Part shown: in pieces, positions 52,637-61,154 of the stretch
Position numbering within the stretch: position 1 is the first letter of the stretch
Layout: every line of letters begins with the position of its first letter
Assembly: GCF_000687555.1 (NCBI RefSeq)
Contig: NZ_JHWJ01000002.1
Location: forward strand, 1-64,000
DNA: 64,000 nt
Origin: [Clostridium] aerotolerans DSM 5434
Lineage (GTDB): Bacteria > Bacillota > Clostridia > Lachnospirales > Lachnospiraceae
Direction: 5' to 3'
Made by a program: the position numbers and the translations under genes
The notes under the pieces: model-generated
What the model was told of the DNA's origin: nothing
Databases searched by the model: none
What the model saw: the letters and a program-made list of their open reading frames with translations, nothing else

Positions 52637-52668
52637 GTAAAACCTCCAGAAGCTTAAACTTTTTCCTG

Positions 52669-53433
52669 CTAAATTGTAAAATCCGGACTTTCCAGCATAT
52701 GAATCTTTACCAGGAACTCTTTTAAGCGTTCATTTTTAGGATTATCAAAAATTTCCTTGGGAGTTCCATCAGCTACTATTTTTCCATTTTCCAGAAACAG
52801 GATTCGGTTTGCTACGTTTTTAACAAAGTTCATTTCGTGAGTGACCAGTAATATGGTGTTTCCCTCTTTGGCTGCATTCCGAATGGTGGTCAGTACTTCA
52901 CTGACTAATTCCGGGTCAAGAGCGGAGGTGGGTTCATCCATGAGAAGAAGTCCCGGGTCCATGGCAAGTGCTCTGGCTATGGCGACACGCTGCTGCTGTC
53001 CGCCAGATAAGTGTCTGGGATAATGAAAGAGGCGGTCTCCCATTCCTACCTTTTGAAGGTGCTTTATGGCAAGCTCCCTGGCCTCATTCTTTTTTAACTT
53101 CTTTACTACCATTAAGCCTTCCATTACATTTTCAAGAGCCGTTCGGTTCTTAAAGAGATTGAACTGCTGGAAAACCATTTCCGTATATCGTCTCAGCTCC
53201 AGCTTCTCTTTGGAGGATTTGGTGGTCAAATCAATGGTTCTGCCATTGATGATTACAGTGCCCTGTTCTGGCTTCTCAAGGAGATTGATGGAGCGTAAAA
53301 GGGTTGACTTTCCCGTACCGGAAGGGCCGATGATAGCTACTACATCTCCCTTGTTAACGGTTAAATCCATGTTATCGAGTACCACATTTTCGCCGTACTT
53401 TTTACTCAATCCGCGAATTTCAATTGCGCTCAT
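52669..53433 (-). CDS. Polar amino acid/cystine-type ABC transporter ATPase
   Basis: 254 residues with Walker A GPSGTGKST, signature LSGGQQQRVAIARAL and Walker B LLLMDEPTSALDPELV. The sequence is of the GlnQ/TcyN type. It overlaps the permease gene by 14 bases. Together with the permease and lipoprotein it forms one importer; the surrounding sulfur genes suggest cystine or a modified cysteine. Confidence 0.93.
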   Translation of the reverse strand: MSAIEIRGLSKKYGENVVLDNMDLTVNKGDVVAIIGPSGTGKSTLLRSINLLEKPEQGTVIINGRTIDLTTKSSKEKLELRRYTEMVFQQFNLFKNRTALENVMEGLMVVKKLKKNEARELAIKHLQKVGMGDRLFHYPRHLSGGQQQRVAIARALAMDPGLLLMDEPTSALDPELVSEVLTTIRNAAKEGNTILLVTHEMNFVKNVANRILFLENGKIVADGTPKEIFDNPKNERLKEFLVKIHMLESPDFTI

Positions 53434-54163
53434 TTCCCATACCTCCTTTTACAACTGTTACCTGCTCCGGTACGCTCATCCTTTTTTCAATGTATGAGAA
53501 CAGTCTTTCAATGAAGATTGTCAGCACCCAGTAGATGATGGCAAGAGAACAGTAAATCTCAAAATAACGGTAGCTGCTGCCAGCTAAAATCTTACCCTGA
53601 GCGGTTATTTCCACCACGGAACAGGTAAATGCAAGAGACGTGCCTTTTACCAGACCGATGAGCGAGTTTCCAAGGGACGGTATGGCAACCGTCACTGCCT
53701 GGGGAAACAGCACTCTCCGAAAGATCTGGAAGCCGTTCATCCCTAAGGATTTAGCGGCTTCCACCTGGCCTTTTTCTACGGACTGGATGGCAGCACGTAT
53801 GGTTTCCGAGTCAAAAGCGGACTGATTTAAGCCCAATGCCACGATGGCAAAAATAATTGGCGGTATCCCGTTGACGTTATATTCGGTTCCATTGTAGAAA
53901 TTGTAGTATTTTAAGGCAATGGGAATCCCAAAGTAAGTTAGGTAGAGCTGAACGATAATAGGGGTTCCTCTTACTACCGATACGAACAGCGCACAAATTT
54001 GCCGTAAGACCGGAATGTTGTGAATTTTTACAAATGCGATCAAAAGCCCTACTACCCAGCCGATTACCAGGGCGATTACCGTCAGTTTTAAGGTTACGGG
54101 CAAGTATTTTAGTAATGCGGGAATTTCCGTAAATACCAGCTGCCAATCAAATATTTTGCTCAT
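53420..54163 (-). CDS. Polar amino acid/cystine-type ABC transporter permease
   Basis: 247 residues with about five membrane helices and the HisM/GlnP-type coupling loop EAAKSLGMNGFQIFRRVLFPQA (19 residues of it: AAKSLGMNGFQIFRRVLFP). VVRGTPIIVQLYLTYFG is also typical. It follows the lipoprotein gene by 24 bases and overlaps the ATPase gene. Confidence 0.92.
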   Translation of the reverse strand: MSKIFDWQLVFTEIPALLKYLPVTLKLTVIALVIGWVVGLLIAFVKIHNIPVLRQICALFVSVVRGTPIIVQLYLTYFGIPIALKYYNFYNGTEYNVNGIPPIIFAIVALGLNQSAFDSETIRAAIQSVEKGQVEAAKSLGMNGFQIFRRVLFPQAVTVAIPSLGNSLIGLVKGTSLAFTCSVVEITAQGKILAGSSYRYFEIYCSLAIIYWVLTIFIERLFSYIEKRMSVPEQVTVVKGGMGNERN

Positions 54164-54187
54164 CTTGTTCCTCCAGCTAATCCTTCT

Positions 54188-55120
54188 TTATTTATAGGAA
54201 GGAGAATAATCGTTACCAAACCATTTTAAGTTGATTTCCTTTGAGGTTCCGTCTTCAACGACTTCTTTTAAGGCTTTGTTTAAATCTTCCACCAGTTTTT
54301 CATTTCCTTTGCTGACGATTAAGTAGCTGAATGGTTCTCCCATCAGTTCCTTGGAAATATCATTATTTAAAGAAATGCCGGTTACATTAAAGTTGAACTC
54401 TTTCTGGTAATACTCAAACATTGGTTTATCCATTAAAACGAAATCGTATTTTCCAGCCTCTACATCCTGAATCTGAAGAACAAGGTCTTCTTCGCTGTAT
54501 TCGATGTTGATTGGTTTTGATGGATTGGCGGCATTATAATTTTCAAGTGCAGTGGTTATGTTGATGCCCGCCTGGGAAATGGTCTTTAAACCAGCAAGGT
54601 CATCCCAGGATTCAATTGTTTCTGCTTTGGCATTGTCTTTTTTAAAGATGGCAACGTATTCATTGGCAAAAATCGGGTCTGTAAATAAGTACTTTTCTTT
54701 TCTCTTTTCATTCTTTGCAAAGTTATTTACACCAATCTGGTAACGGTCTGAATCAAGTCCTGCAAAGATGGAAGGAAAATCAGTCACTTCGATTTCAAGC
54801 TTATACTGAGGAAGACGTTCAAAAATAGCTTTGATTAATTCAATGTTATGTCCTGTCAGTGTATTGTCTTTATCTACGAAGGTAAATGGCTTTGGAGAGC
54901 CGCCTGTAGCCGCGTAGATGGTGATTGGCTCTGTTTTATTCTCTCCTGCAGCTGTTGTGCTTTCCGCTGTCTTTGTTTCCTCTGAGGAAGCCTCACTGGC
55001 TTTACTCGTCTGAGCTTCTGTTGGTTTGCTCTCCTGCTTTGCGCAGCCTGCCAATGCGCCGATTACGGCTGCTGCTGTAAGGAATCCTAATACTGTCTTT
55101 TTTGCAAAATTTTTCTTCAT
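54188..55120 (-). CDS. Amino acid-binding lipoprotein of the ABC importer
   Basis: About 310 residues with a lipoprotein signal and lipobox (IGALAGC), a Ser/Thr/Glu-rich linker of ~45 residues, then a family 3 binding domain (PFTFVDKDNTLTGHNIELIK, FAGLDSDRYQIGVNNFAKN, KYLFTDPIFANEYVAIFKK). These stretches resemble cystine-binding TcyA/TcyK proteins. The ATG at 55120 lies 7 bases after GAGGAG. GHR-like copy 3 ends 23 bases upstream. Confidence 0.91.
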   Translation of the reverse strand: MKKNFAKKTVLGFLTAAAVIGALAGCAKQESKPTEAQTSKASEASSEETKTAESTTAAGENKTEPITIYAATGGSPKPFTFVDKDNTLTGHNIELIKAIFERLPQYKLEIEVTDFPSIFAGLDSDRYQIGVNNFAKNEKRKEKYLFTDPIFANEYVAIFKKDNAKAETIESWDDLAGLKTISQAGINITTALENYNAANPSKPINIEYSEEDLVLQIQDVEAGKYDFVLMDKPMFEYYQKEFNFNVTGISLNNDISKELMGEPFSYLIVSKGNEKLVEDLNKALKEVVEDGTSKEINLKWFGNDYSPSYK

Positions 55121-55143
55121 AACTTTTCTCCTCATTTTTAAGT

Positions 55144-56133
55144 TTAATATTGAACTAGTCTTTTTCCAAATTTCTCATCTCTGTTATGTGGTTCGGACCA
55201 AATGGAAGTATCCGGGCCAAGGGGAAGGATATTGTAAGGATTATGTGCGTGATTACCCAGGAGATATCCTTTCTTAATGGATACAAAATCCGTTGCTTCT
55301 TTAAAAGCTGGAATGGAATATAAGTCCTTTGCATAATTCCACAGGTTCTCAAAATCCGTAAGCCGGTTTCTGTTTGTCTTAAAGCAGAAATAATAGGCTG
55401 TATCAAATCTTGCCAGGGTCACGTATAAGCGGATATCGGAATCTGTGATCTGATCTCCAAACAGATATCTGCTTTTTGACAGGCGTTCCTCCAGCCAGTC
55501 AAGCCGTTCAAACAGTACCTCATAGGCTTTTTCATATTCCTCCTGGGACTGGGCAAAGCCGGACTTATAAACTCCGTTATTGACATCGTGGAACAAAATA
55601 ACATTCAGTTCATCGATTTCTTTTCTTAATTCTTCTGGGTATAGATCAGGTGCCCCTTCTTTATGAAGCGGCTTCCATGCCGTTTCCCAATGGTTTGTCA
55701 GGTGGTGGTAATCGTTATTTACTACCTTTCTGGTCTTTACATCTACCACAGTTGGAACCGTTGCTCTTCCCTCATACTCCGGTGCTGTCTCTGCATAGAT
55801 TTCTGGAAGATAGCGAATCTGTAATACCGGATCAACACCTCCTTCATCTAAGGAAAATTCCCAGCCCTGTTCTGTTCTTATGGGGCTTACAGTTCCTACG
55901 CTGATTGCATCCTCTAAGCCAAGAAGCTTTAATGCAATGATCTGTCGCGTGGCCCAGGGACAAAGGGGAGTCCAGATAAGGCGGTACCGTCCGGCCTCCA
56001 CCGGAAGCTCTCCTTCCCCATCTCCAAATGGAGTAATAAAGTAATTTTCCTGTCTTACAAATGCTCCTGTCTTTGATACTTCGTGAGCATCTTCCGATGT
56101 TACCACCTTGCCGAATTTCTCATCTATCGCCAT
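55144..56133 (-). CDS. Glutathionyl-hydroquinone reductase-like protein, copy 3
   Basis: About 329 residues with canonical active site TPLCPWATRQIIALKLLG and the same landmarks as the other copies (FITPFGDGEGELPVEAGRY, VPTVVDVKTRKVVNNDYHHL, APDLYPEELRKEID, SRYLFGDQITDSDIRLYVTL). It is the first gene of the nine-gene operon and is preceded by a Cys-containing leader ORF and a terminator-like hairpin. Start at 56133 after GAAGGAAA; the longer frame to 56166 runs into the leader terminator. Confidence 0.9.
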   Translation of the reverse strand: MAIDEKFGKVVTSEDAHEVSKTGAFVRQENYFITPFGDGEGELPVEAGRYRLIWTPLCPWATRQIIALKLLGLEDAISVGTVSPIRTEQGWEFSLDEGGVDPVLQIRYLPEIYAETAPEYEGRATVPTVVDVKTRKVVNNDYHHLTNHWETAWKPLHKEGAPDLYPEELRKEIDELNVILFHDVNNGVYKSGFAQSQEEYEKAYEVLFERLDWLEERLSKSRYLFGDQITDSDIRLYVTLARFDTAYYFCFKTNRNRLTDFENLWNYAKDLYSIPAFKEATDFVSIKKGYLLGNHAHNPYNILPLGPDTSIWSEPHNRDEKFGKRLVQY

Positions 56134-56163
56134 AATTTTTTCCTTCTTTCCGATTTTTGGGTA

Positions 56164-56192
56164 CAAAAAAAGCAGATGCCGTCCGACCCCTG
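56164..56192 (-). terminator. Attenuator-like hairpin between the Cys leader and the nine-gene operon
   Basis: On the minus strand AGCAGG pairs with TCTGCT around a 12-base loop and is followed at once by a run of seven T. It stands after the leader ORF and about 35 bases before the first structural gene, where an attenuator would be. Confidence 0.5.
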
Positions 56193-56220
56193 CTCACCAC
56201 AGCATACGATGCATAGGATA

Positions 56221-56304
56221 TCAGGTTTCGCTATACGTACAGCATAAGGAGAGTCTGCACATGACGGTTAAATTATTGCTTGATTTCATTTTCCAACGCT
56301 TCAT
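56221..56304 (-). CDS. Cys-containing leader peptide of the nine-gene sulfur operon
   Basis: A 27-codon ORF, MKRWKMKSSNNLTVMCRL then SLCCTYSET, with a strong ribosome site (AAAGGAG, 7 bases before the ATG). Three Cys codons fall within seven residues near the end. It lies between the likely promoter (TATGAT around 56345) and a hairpin with a T-run (56164-56192). This is the layout of a ribosome-mediated attenuator that would respond to charged tRNA-Cys. Nothing homologous is known to me. Confidence 0.5.
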   Translation of the reverse strand: MKRWKMKSSNNLTVMCRLSLCCTYSET

Positions 56305-56384
56305 CTGAAAACTCCTTTCTGGGCTTCCTTGCTTCTTTCTTAAATCATACCATTCCTATAGGTTTCTGTATAATACGAAAAAAA

Positions 56385-56423
56385 TACAGCTGGCAATAAG
56401 ATTTTCTTATAACCAGCTGTAAA
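56385..56423 (-). terminator. cysK terminator
   Basis: ACAGCTGG-x-ATAAGA pairs with TCTTAT-x-CCAGCTGT; T7 follows on the minus strand. It begins about 30 bases past the cysK stop. Confidence 0.88.
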
Positions 56424-56454
56424 TACCACCAGTCACCTTGTATGTCAGATCTCT

Positions 56455-57387
56455 TTAGCCAAATAATGGGGTGGACAGATAGCGGTCACCGGAATCAGGT
56501 AATACCACAACAATGGTCTTTCCCTTGTTTTCAGGTCTTTCTGCTAATATTTTTGCTGCTCTCAATGCTGCACCAGATGAAATACCTACAAGGATTCCCT
56601 CGGTAACTGCAAAGGTCTTTCCTTCTGCAAATGAATCTTCATTCTCTACTGTGATGACCTCATCATAAATTTTTGTATCCAATACCTCTGGTACGAATCC
56701 TGCTCCGATTCCCTGAATCTTATGAGGACCTGGATTTCCTCCGGAAAGTACCGGGCTGCTTGCAGGCTCTACGGCTACGATCTTAATATCCGGATTCTTC
56801 TCTTTTAAATAAGAGCCTGCTCCAGTGATGGTTCCGCCAGTTCCTACGCCTGCAACAAAGATATCTACGGTTCCATCGGTCTGCTCCCAAATCTCTGGTC
56901 CGGTGGTCGCTCTGTGCACCTTAGGATTTGCTGGATTTACGAACTGGCCAAGGATTACAGCACCAGGAATGGACTCCTTTAATTCCTCTGCCTTTGCAAT
57001 GGCGCCCTTCATGCCTTTGGCTCCTTCTGTCAGTACCAGCTCTGCGCCGTAAGCTTTTAATAAGTTTCTTCGTTCCACACTCATGGTATCCGGAAGAGTA
57101 AGTACAGTCTTATAGCCCTTTGCTGCTGCAACTGCTGCAAGGCCGATTCCTGTATTGCCGGAGGTTGGCTCGATAATGGTAGCACCCTCCTTTAATACGC
57201 CGCTTGCTTCTGCGTCTTCGATCATAGCAAGTGCGATACGATCTTTTACAGAGCCTGCCGGATTTAAGTATTCCAGCTTCGCAAGAATGGTAGCGTCCTT
57301 GATCCCTTCCTTTGCACTGTAGCGGTTTAATTTAAGTAACGGTGTTCCTCCAATTAATTCTAATGCGCTTTCTTTGATTGCTCCCAT
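56455..57387 (-). CDS. cysK: Cysteine synthase (O-acetylserine sulfhydrylase)
   Basis: 310 residues, standard CysK length. The PLP lysine is in [15 protein letters not shown] and the substrate loop is [24 protein letters not shown] binds phosphate. It makes cysteine from O-acetylserine and sulfide. Start at 57387, 8 bases after GGAGG. It has its own promoter (57675-57703), a poly-Cys leader ORF and a long hairpin directly before the ribosome site, suggesting cysteine-dependent control. Confidence 0.95.
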   Translation of the reverse strand: MGAIKESALELIGGTPLLKLNRYSAKEGIKDATILAKLEYLNPAGSVKDRIALAMIEDAEASGVLKEGATIIEPTSGNTGIGLAAVAAAKGYKTVLTLPDTMSVERRNLLKAYGAELVLTEGAKGMKGAIAKAEELKESIPGAVILGQFVNPANPKVHRATTGPEIWEQTDGTVDIFVAGVGTGGTITGAGSYLKEKNPDIKIVAVEPASSPVLSGGNPGPHKIQGIGAGFVPEVLDTKIYDEVITVENEDSFAEGKTFAVTEGILVGISSGAALRAAKILAERPENKGKTIVVVLPDSGDRYLSTPLFG

Positions 57388-57426
57388 GATATGTTCCTCC
57401 ATTTTTTAATTTGATTATGAATAAGA

Positions 57427-57460
57427 GCAGCTGCCACTTTGGCACCTGCTCTTTGGTATT
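57427..57460 (-). promoter_or_regulatory. Hairpin directly before cysK
   Basis: AAGAGCAG-x-TGCCA pairs with TGGCA-x-CTGCTCTT, extendable by ATGAAT/ATTCAT. It has no T-run. It lies between the leader ORF and the cysK ribosome site, so it may affect translation rather than termination. Confidence 0.55.
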
Positions 57461-57520
57461 CATGAAATAGAAATATACTGCTATTTCATCCCTTAAAGCT
57501 GTCAGGCAACGCAAATGGCA

Positions 57521-57619
57521 TTACAATAAAACCGTATCACTCTCCATACATACAGCCTGACAACAACATTTATTATTAAAATAGATCCGATTAGAGATAA
57601 CATTCGTATTATATTTCAT
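57521..57619 (-). CDS. Poly-Cys leader peptide of cysK
   Basis: A 32-codon ORF (MKYNTNVISNRIYFNN, then KCCCQAVCMESDTVLL) with ribosome site AAGGTGG 6 bases before the ATG. Three consecutive TGT codons (57560-57568) are followed by a fourth Cys three codons later. The RNA of the third Cys codon and the next residues (TGTCAGGC, at 57555-57562) is an exact 8-base complement of GCCTGACA at 57500-57507, past the stop codon, so a ribosome held at the Cys codons would disrupt that pairing. I read it as a cysteine-sensing leader. The frame is also open upstream, but without a ribosome site. Confidence 0.6.
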   Translation of the reverse strand: MKYNTNVISNRIYFNNKCCCQAVCMESDTVLL

Positions 57620-57674
57620 ATGAGACCACCTTTTCCATTTACATACATGTTTAATATGTTTATATGTTATAATT

Positions 57675-57703
57675 ATATTAATACATGAAAAGGTGTGTGT
57701 CAA
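57675..57703 (-). promoter_or_regulatory. Promoter of the cysK leader transcript
   Basis: TTGACA (57698-57703), 17-base spacer, TAATAT (57675-57680); about 55 bases before the leader ATG. Confidence 0.7.
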
Positions 57704-57721
57704 TATCTTTTTCATATTTTT

Positions 57722-58906
57722 TTAAAGTTCTGCTATGGCAGCCTTCAGCTTATCAAGAGCCAGCTTTAAGGTTGACTTCGGACATGCAATGTTAATCCGC
57801 TCAAACCCTTCTCCAGCTTCTCCGAAAATAGCACCGCTATCCAGCCAGAGACCCGCTTTTGTTACAATCATTGACTCCCGCTCTTCTTCTGTGAGTCCAA
57901 GTCCCCGAAAATCAAGCCATATAAGATAAGTACCCTCCGGCTCAATCAGCTTGATCTGAGGCAGATGTTCCTTTAGATACTCCCTTACAAAGGAAAGATT
58001 TTCTTTTAAGTACTCCATCAGCTCCTCATGCCACGCTTCTCCATGGCGGTATGCTGCTTCACAAGCCGTAAGTCCCAGGGTGTTTAGCTGACTGTAGCCT
58101 GCGGCTGCGATTTCTTTTTTAAACCTTCTTCTGATATCAGCATTTGAAATAAAAATATTGGAGACCTGAAGACCGGCCAGGTTAAAGGTCTTGCTGGGAG
58201 CCGTACAGGTGATCGTTCTGTTTCTAAGCTCGTCTCCAATGTTTGCAAATACCTGATGCTTTCCGTCGTAAATAAAATCCTGATGGATCTCATCGCTGAT
58301 GACAAGAATGTCGTGGCGGATGCAGATTTCACCCAGCTTTTCTAATTCCTCTCTGGAATAGACTCTTCCCACCGGATTGTGGGGATTGCATAAGAGGAAT
58401 AATTTCACCTTGTTTTCCACAGCCTTTTTTTCAAAGTCTGCCAGGTCCATTCTGTAAATACCGTCTTCTGAAAGGACCAGGGTATTGTCCACGATCCTTC
58501 TGTCATTGTCCTCAATCACTTCGCTGAAGGGATAATAAACCGGCTGCTGGATCATAACTCCGTCTCCCGGCTTTGTAAAGGCCCTCACAGCCATTGCCAG
58601 GGCGAACACGACGCCAGGAGTCTTAACAAGCCATCTCCGCTCCACAGACCAGTCATGCCGCTCTTTCATCCAGTCCCTTACTGCTTCAAAATAATCCTCC
58701 TGTACCTCGCTGTAGCCGAAAATACCATGGGAAACCCGTTCCGTTATGGCATCTAAAATCTCCTGAGAGACTCTAAAATCCATATCTGCGACCCACAAGG
58801 GCAGTACATGCTCCGGTTTTCCTCTGCGCAGGGCAAAGTCGTATTTCAGACAGTTGGTATTCCTTCTCTCTATTAATTCATCAAAATCGTAATTTCTCTT
58901 ACTCAT
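57722..58906 (-). CDS. patB: PatB/MalY-type cysteine-S-conjugate beta-lyase
   Basis: 394 residues, PLP fold type I. Landmarks: LPLWVADMDFRVSQEI, LLCNPHNPVGRVYSREEL, VISDEIHQDFIYDG and the PLP lysine in TAPSKTFNLAGLQVSN. MalY/PatB enzymes cleave the C-S bond of cystathionine and other S-substituted cysteines to give a thiol, pyruvate and ammonia. That activity fits the neighbouring importer and GST-like genes. The ATG overlaps the end of the upstream PLP lyase gene by 8 bases, so the two form an operon. Confidence 0.93.
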   Translation of the reverse strand: MSKRNYDFDELIERRNTNCLKYDFALRRGKPEHVLPLWVADMDFRVSQEILDAITERVSHGIFGYSEVQEDYFEAVRDWMKERHDWSVERRWLVKTPGVVFALAMAVRAFTKPGDGVMIQQPVYYPFSEVIEDNDRRIVDNTLVLSEDGIYRMDLADFEKKAVENKVKLFLLCNPHNPVGRVYSREELEKLGEICIRHDILVISDEIHQDFIYDGKHQVFANIGDELRNRTITCTAPSKTFNLAGLQVSNIFISNADIRRRFKKEIAAAGYSQLNTLGLTACEAAYRHGEAWHEELMEYLKENLSFVREYLKEHLPQIKLIEPEGTYLIWLDFRGLGLTEEERESMIVTKAGLWLDSGAIFGEAGEGFERINIACPKSTLKLALDKLKAAIAEL

Positions 58907-60053
58907 GAAATACCTGCTCCAATTCTTTGATTAAATCTTCTGCATCTTCAATTCCTACGGATAACCGTAAAATCCGGTCCGTAACTCCATTAGCAGCCAG
59001 AACCTCTTTCGGTACATCGGCATGGGTCTGGGTGATGGGATAAGTAATCAGAGTTTCTACCCCTCCCAGGCTCTCCGCAAAACGGATCAACCGGACCTCC
59101 TTTAAAATCTTATGGGCCAGTTCCTTTGATTCCACCTCAAAGGTGACCATACAGCCAAAGCCTCTCGCCTGCTTTTTACAGACCTCATGTCCCGGATGAT
59201 CTTTAAGCCCCGGGTAACAGACCTTTGTTACCTTCTTTTCGTTACAAAGAAAGGAAACCAGCTGCTCTGCATTTTTCTCTGCCCGGTCCATTCTAAGGGC
59301 CAGTGTCTTAATTCCTCTTAAGATCAGCCAGCTGTCAAATGGAGCAAGTCCTGAGCCCACTGTCTTAATAAGGAAGCGCAGCTTTTCAGAAAGCTCTTCG
59401 GTTGAGGCTACTAAAAATCCAGCTATGGTATCGTTATGTCCTCCCAGATATTTGGTTCCGCTGTGAACCACAATATCTGCCCCCAGCTTTAAGGGATTCT
59501 GAAAATAAGGAGACATAAATGTATTATCAACAATAAGGAGAAGTCCATGTCTTTTTGATATCTCTGCCAGCCTTTCAATGTCAATGACATTCATCATTGG
59601 ATTGGTGGGCGTCTCAATAAAGATAGCTTTTGTATTTTCTCCTACCAGCTTCTCAAATTCTTCGGGAGAACATTTTGCGCAGTCCACGTTGCTGAATAAG
59701 ATTCCATTTTTCTTGCTCACGTTGTCAAAAAGACGAATGCTTCCTCCATATAAATCGCAATCCGTAATGATATGGTCACCTGGACGGAATAATTCCATCA
59801 AAGCCGTAATAGCTGCCATTCCACTGGAAAATGCCAGGGCATCCACGCCATTTTCCAAAGCTGCCACTACCTTTTCCAGCTGTTCTCTTGTTGGGTTTTG
59901 GAGACGGCTGTAATCGTACCCGGTGCTTTCTCCCACACCTCTATGTGCGAAGGTAGCTGTCTGATAAATAGGGAAGCTGATTGCCCCTGAACGATCTACC
60001 GTTTCCTCTGTTCCATTGCCGTATAAACACTTTGTTGATATTCCATATTCCAT
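58899..60053 (-). CDS. Cys/Met-metabolism PLP enzyme (cystathionine lyase/synthase type)
   Basis: 384 residues, the length of cystathionine gamma-synthase and beta/gamma-lyases. PLP lysine is in VVHSGTKYLGGHNDTIAG; other landmarks are YDYSRLQNPTREQLE and ETPTNPMMNVIDIE. The reaction (MetB, MetC or gamma-lyase) cannot be fixed by reading alone. Start at 60053 after GCGGTGG; the longer frame is discarded. It heads an operon with patB. A LysR-type palindrome is centred about 67 bases before its likely transcription start. Confidence 0.88.
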   Translation of the reverse strand: MEYGISTKCLYGNGTEETVDRSGAISFPIYQTATFAHRGVGESTGYDYSRLQNPTREQLEKVVAALENGVDALAFSSGMAAITALMELFRPGDHIITDCDLYGGSIRLFDNVSKKNGILFSNVDCAKCSPEEFEKLVGENTKAIFIETPTNPMMNVIDIERLAEISKRHGLLLIVDNTFMSPYFQNPLKLGADIVVHSGTKYLGGHNDTIAGFLVASTEELSEKLRFLIKTVGSGLAPFDSWLILRGIKTLALRMDRAEKNAEQLVSFLCNEKKVTKVCYPGLKDHPGHEVCKKQARGFGCMVTFEVESKELAHKILKEVRLIRFAESLGGVETLITYPITQTHADVPKEVLAANGVTDRILRLSVGIEDAEDLIKELEQVFHE

Positions 60054-60141
60054 ACTTATCCACCGCTTTCTCATTTTATTTTCTCTTATAAGTATACCCA
60101 TATGGTAGGTTGAACCGCTAATACTAAAAAACGATAGCCTG

Positions 60142-60160
60142 CTATAGTTTCTTTCTATGG
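60142..60160. promoter_or_regulatory. LysR-type site at the lyase-patB promoter
   Basis: Plus strand CTATAG-N7-CTATGG, i.e. near-palindromic ATAG/CTAT arms with a 7-base spacer. It lies about 67 bases upstream of the start expected from TATACT (minus strand, 60091-60096). It overlaps the arms of the short lysR terminator (about 60126-60147). Confidence 0.5.
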
Positions 60161-60172
60161 TTCAATATCTTC

Positions 60173-61081
60173 TTACAATAGCTGGGCTTCATACTTTTTT
60201 AGCTCGTCAATATATTTCGTTCCAAGAACACTTAAAGGCATTTTTTTCTTTTTAATATACCCAATTCTCATCTTATCCTCTGTATCAAGAGGAATGGCAC
60301 GATATTCGCCTCCGTTTAAATCCTCACAGATGATACCGCAGCAAAGAGTGTAGCCATTTAACCCCACCATGAGATTTAATAAGGTAGCCCTGTCATCTGC
60401 CTTAATGATCTGCTTATATTCATAGGTGCTGAATACTTCTTCTGCCAGATAAAAGGAATTGTTATTCCCCTGTTCAAAGGAAAGACAGGGATAATTTTTA
60501 AGGTCTTCAAATCCGATCCGGTCCATGGCTGCAAGGGGATTTCCTTTCCAAAGATACACATAGATCCCGCATCGAAACAGATCGATGAACTCTAAGTCAT
60601 TGTCAGCAAGAAGTTTTTCCATGGCTTTCTGGTTAAAATCATTTAAATAAAGGATTCCCACTTCGCTCTTCTGGTTTTTTACATTTAATATAACTTCATA
60701 GGTCTTTGTTTCATGGACGGCAAACTCATAATCATCCATACCAAACTCTTTTGCCATATGAATGAAAGCCTGAACCGCAAAGGTATAATGCTGCATGGAA
60801 ACACTGAACTTCTTTTTAAACTTTTCCTTTTTAACAAACCGTTCTTCCATCTGACGGTACTGCTCTAACATCTGTCTGGCATATCCTAAAAATTCTTCCC
60901 CATCCGGTGTGATCACAATGCCACGGTTGGAACGAAGAAATATGGTCAGACCTATCTCCTCCTCTAAATCCCTTATGGTGCTGGACAGGCTCGGCTGGGT
61001 GATGAATAGCTCCGCGGCGGCCTTGTTCATGGATTTCTGGTTGGCAATGCAGACGGCGTACCGTAACTGTTGTAATGTCAT
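60173..61081 (-). CDS. LysR-family regulator of sulfur genes
   Basis: 302 residues. The N-terminal winged HTH is canonical (QLRYAVCIANQKSMNKAAAEL then FITQPSLSSTIRDLEEEIG), followed by a LysR substrate domain. Its place between the lyase-patB operon and metY, with matching palindromes at both promoters, points to control of these genes, as CysL/YtlI/MetR-type regulators do elsewhere. The co-inducer may be O-acetylserine or O-acetylhomoserine, by analogy. AAAGGAG lies before the ATG. Confidence 0.91.
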   Translation of the reverse strand: MTLQQLRYAVCIANQKSMNKAAAELFITQPSLSSTIRDLEEEIGLTIFLRSNRGIVITPDGEEFLGYARQMLEQYRQMEERFVKKEKFKKKFSVSMQHYTFAVQAFIHMAKEFGMDDYEFAVHETKTYEVILNVKNQKSEVGILYLNDFNQKAMEKLLADNDLEFIDLFRCGIYVYLWKGNPLAAMDRIGFEDLKNYPCLSFEQGNNNSFYLAEEVFSTYEYKQIIKADDRATLLNLMVGLNGYTLCCGIICEDLNGGEYRAIPLDTEDKMRIGYIKKKKMPLSVLGTKYIDELKKYEAQLL

Positions 61082-61109
61082 AGTTTCTCCTTTCCTGACA
61101 CGCGCTCAA

Positions 61110-61137
61110 CAGGCTGCCATATGGTAATGGCAGCCTG
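61110..61137. terminator. Hairpin between metY and lysR
   Basis: CAGGCTGCCAT pairs with ATGGCAGCCTG around a short ATGGTA loop. It lies just past the metY stop; T's are few, so strength is uncertain. Confidence 0.55.
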
Positions 61138-61154
61138 CGTGCGGTTATGTACTC

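Noticed and set aside
57388-57721. SAM riboswitch or Cys T-box before cysK
   Set aside because: I found neither the conserved SAM-I core nor a T-box core here; GGCAACG is present but without the surrounding helices. The Cys leader ORF explains the region better.
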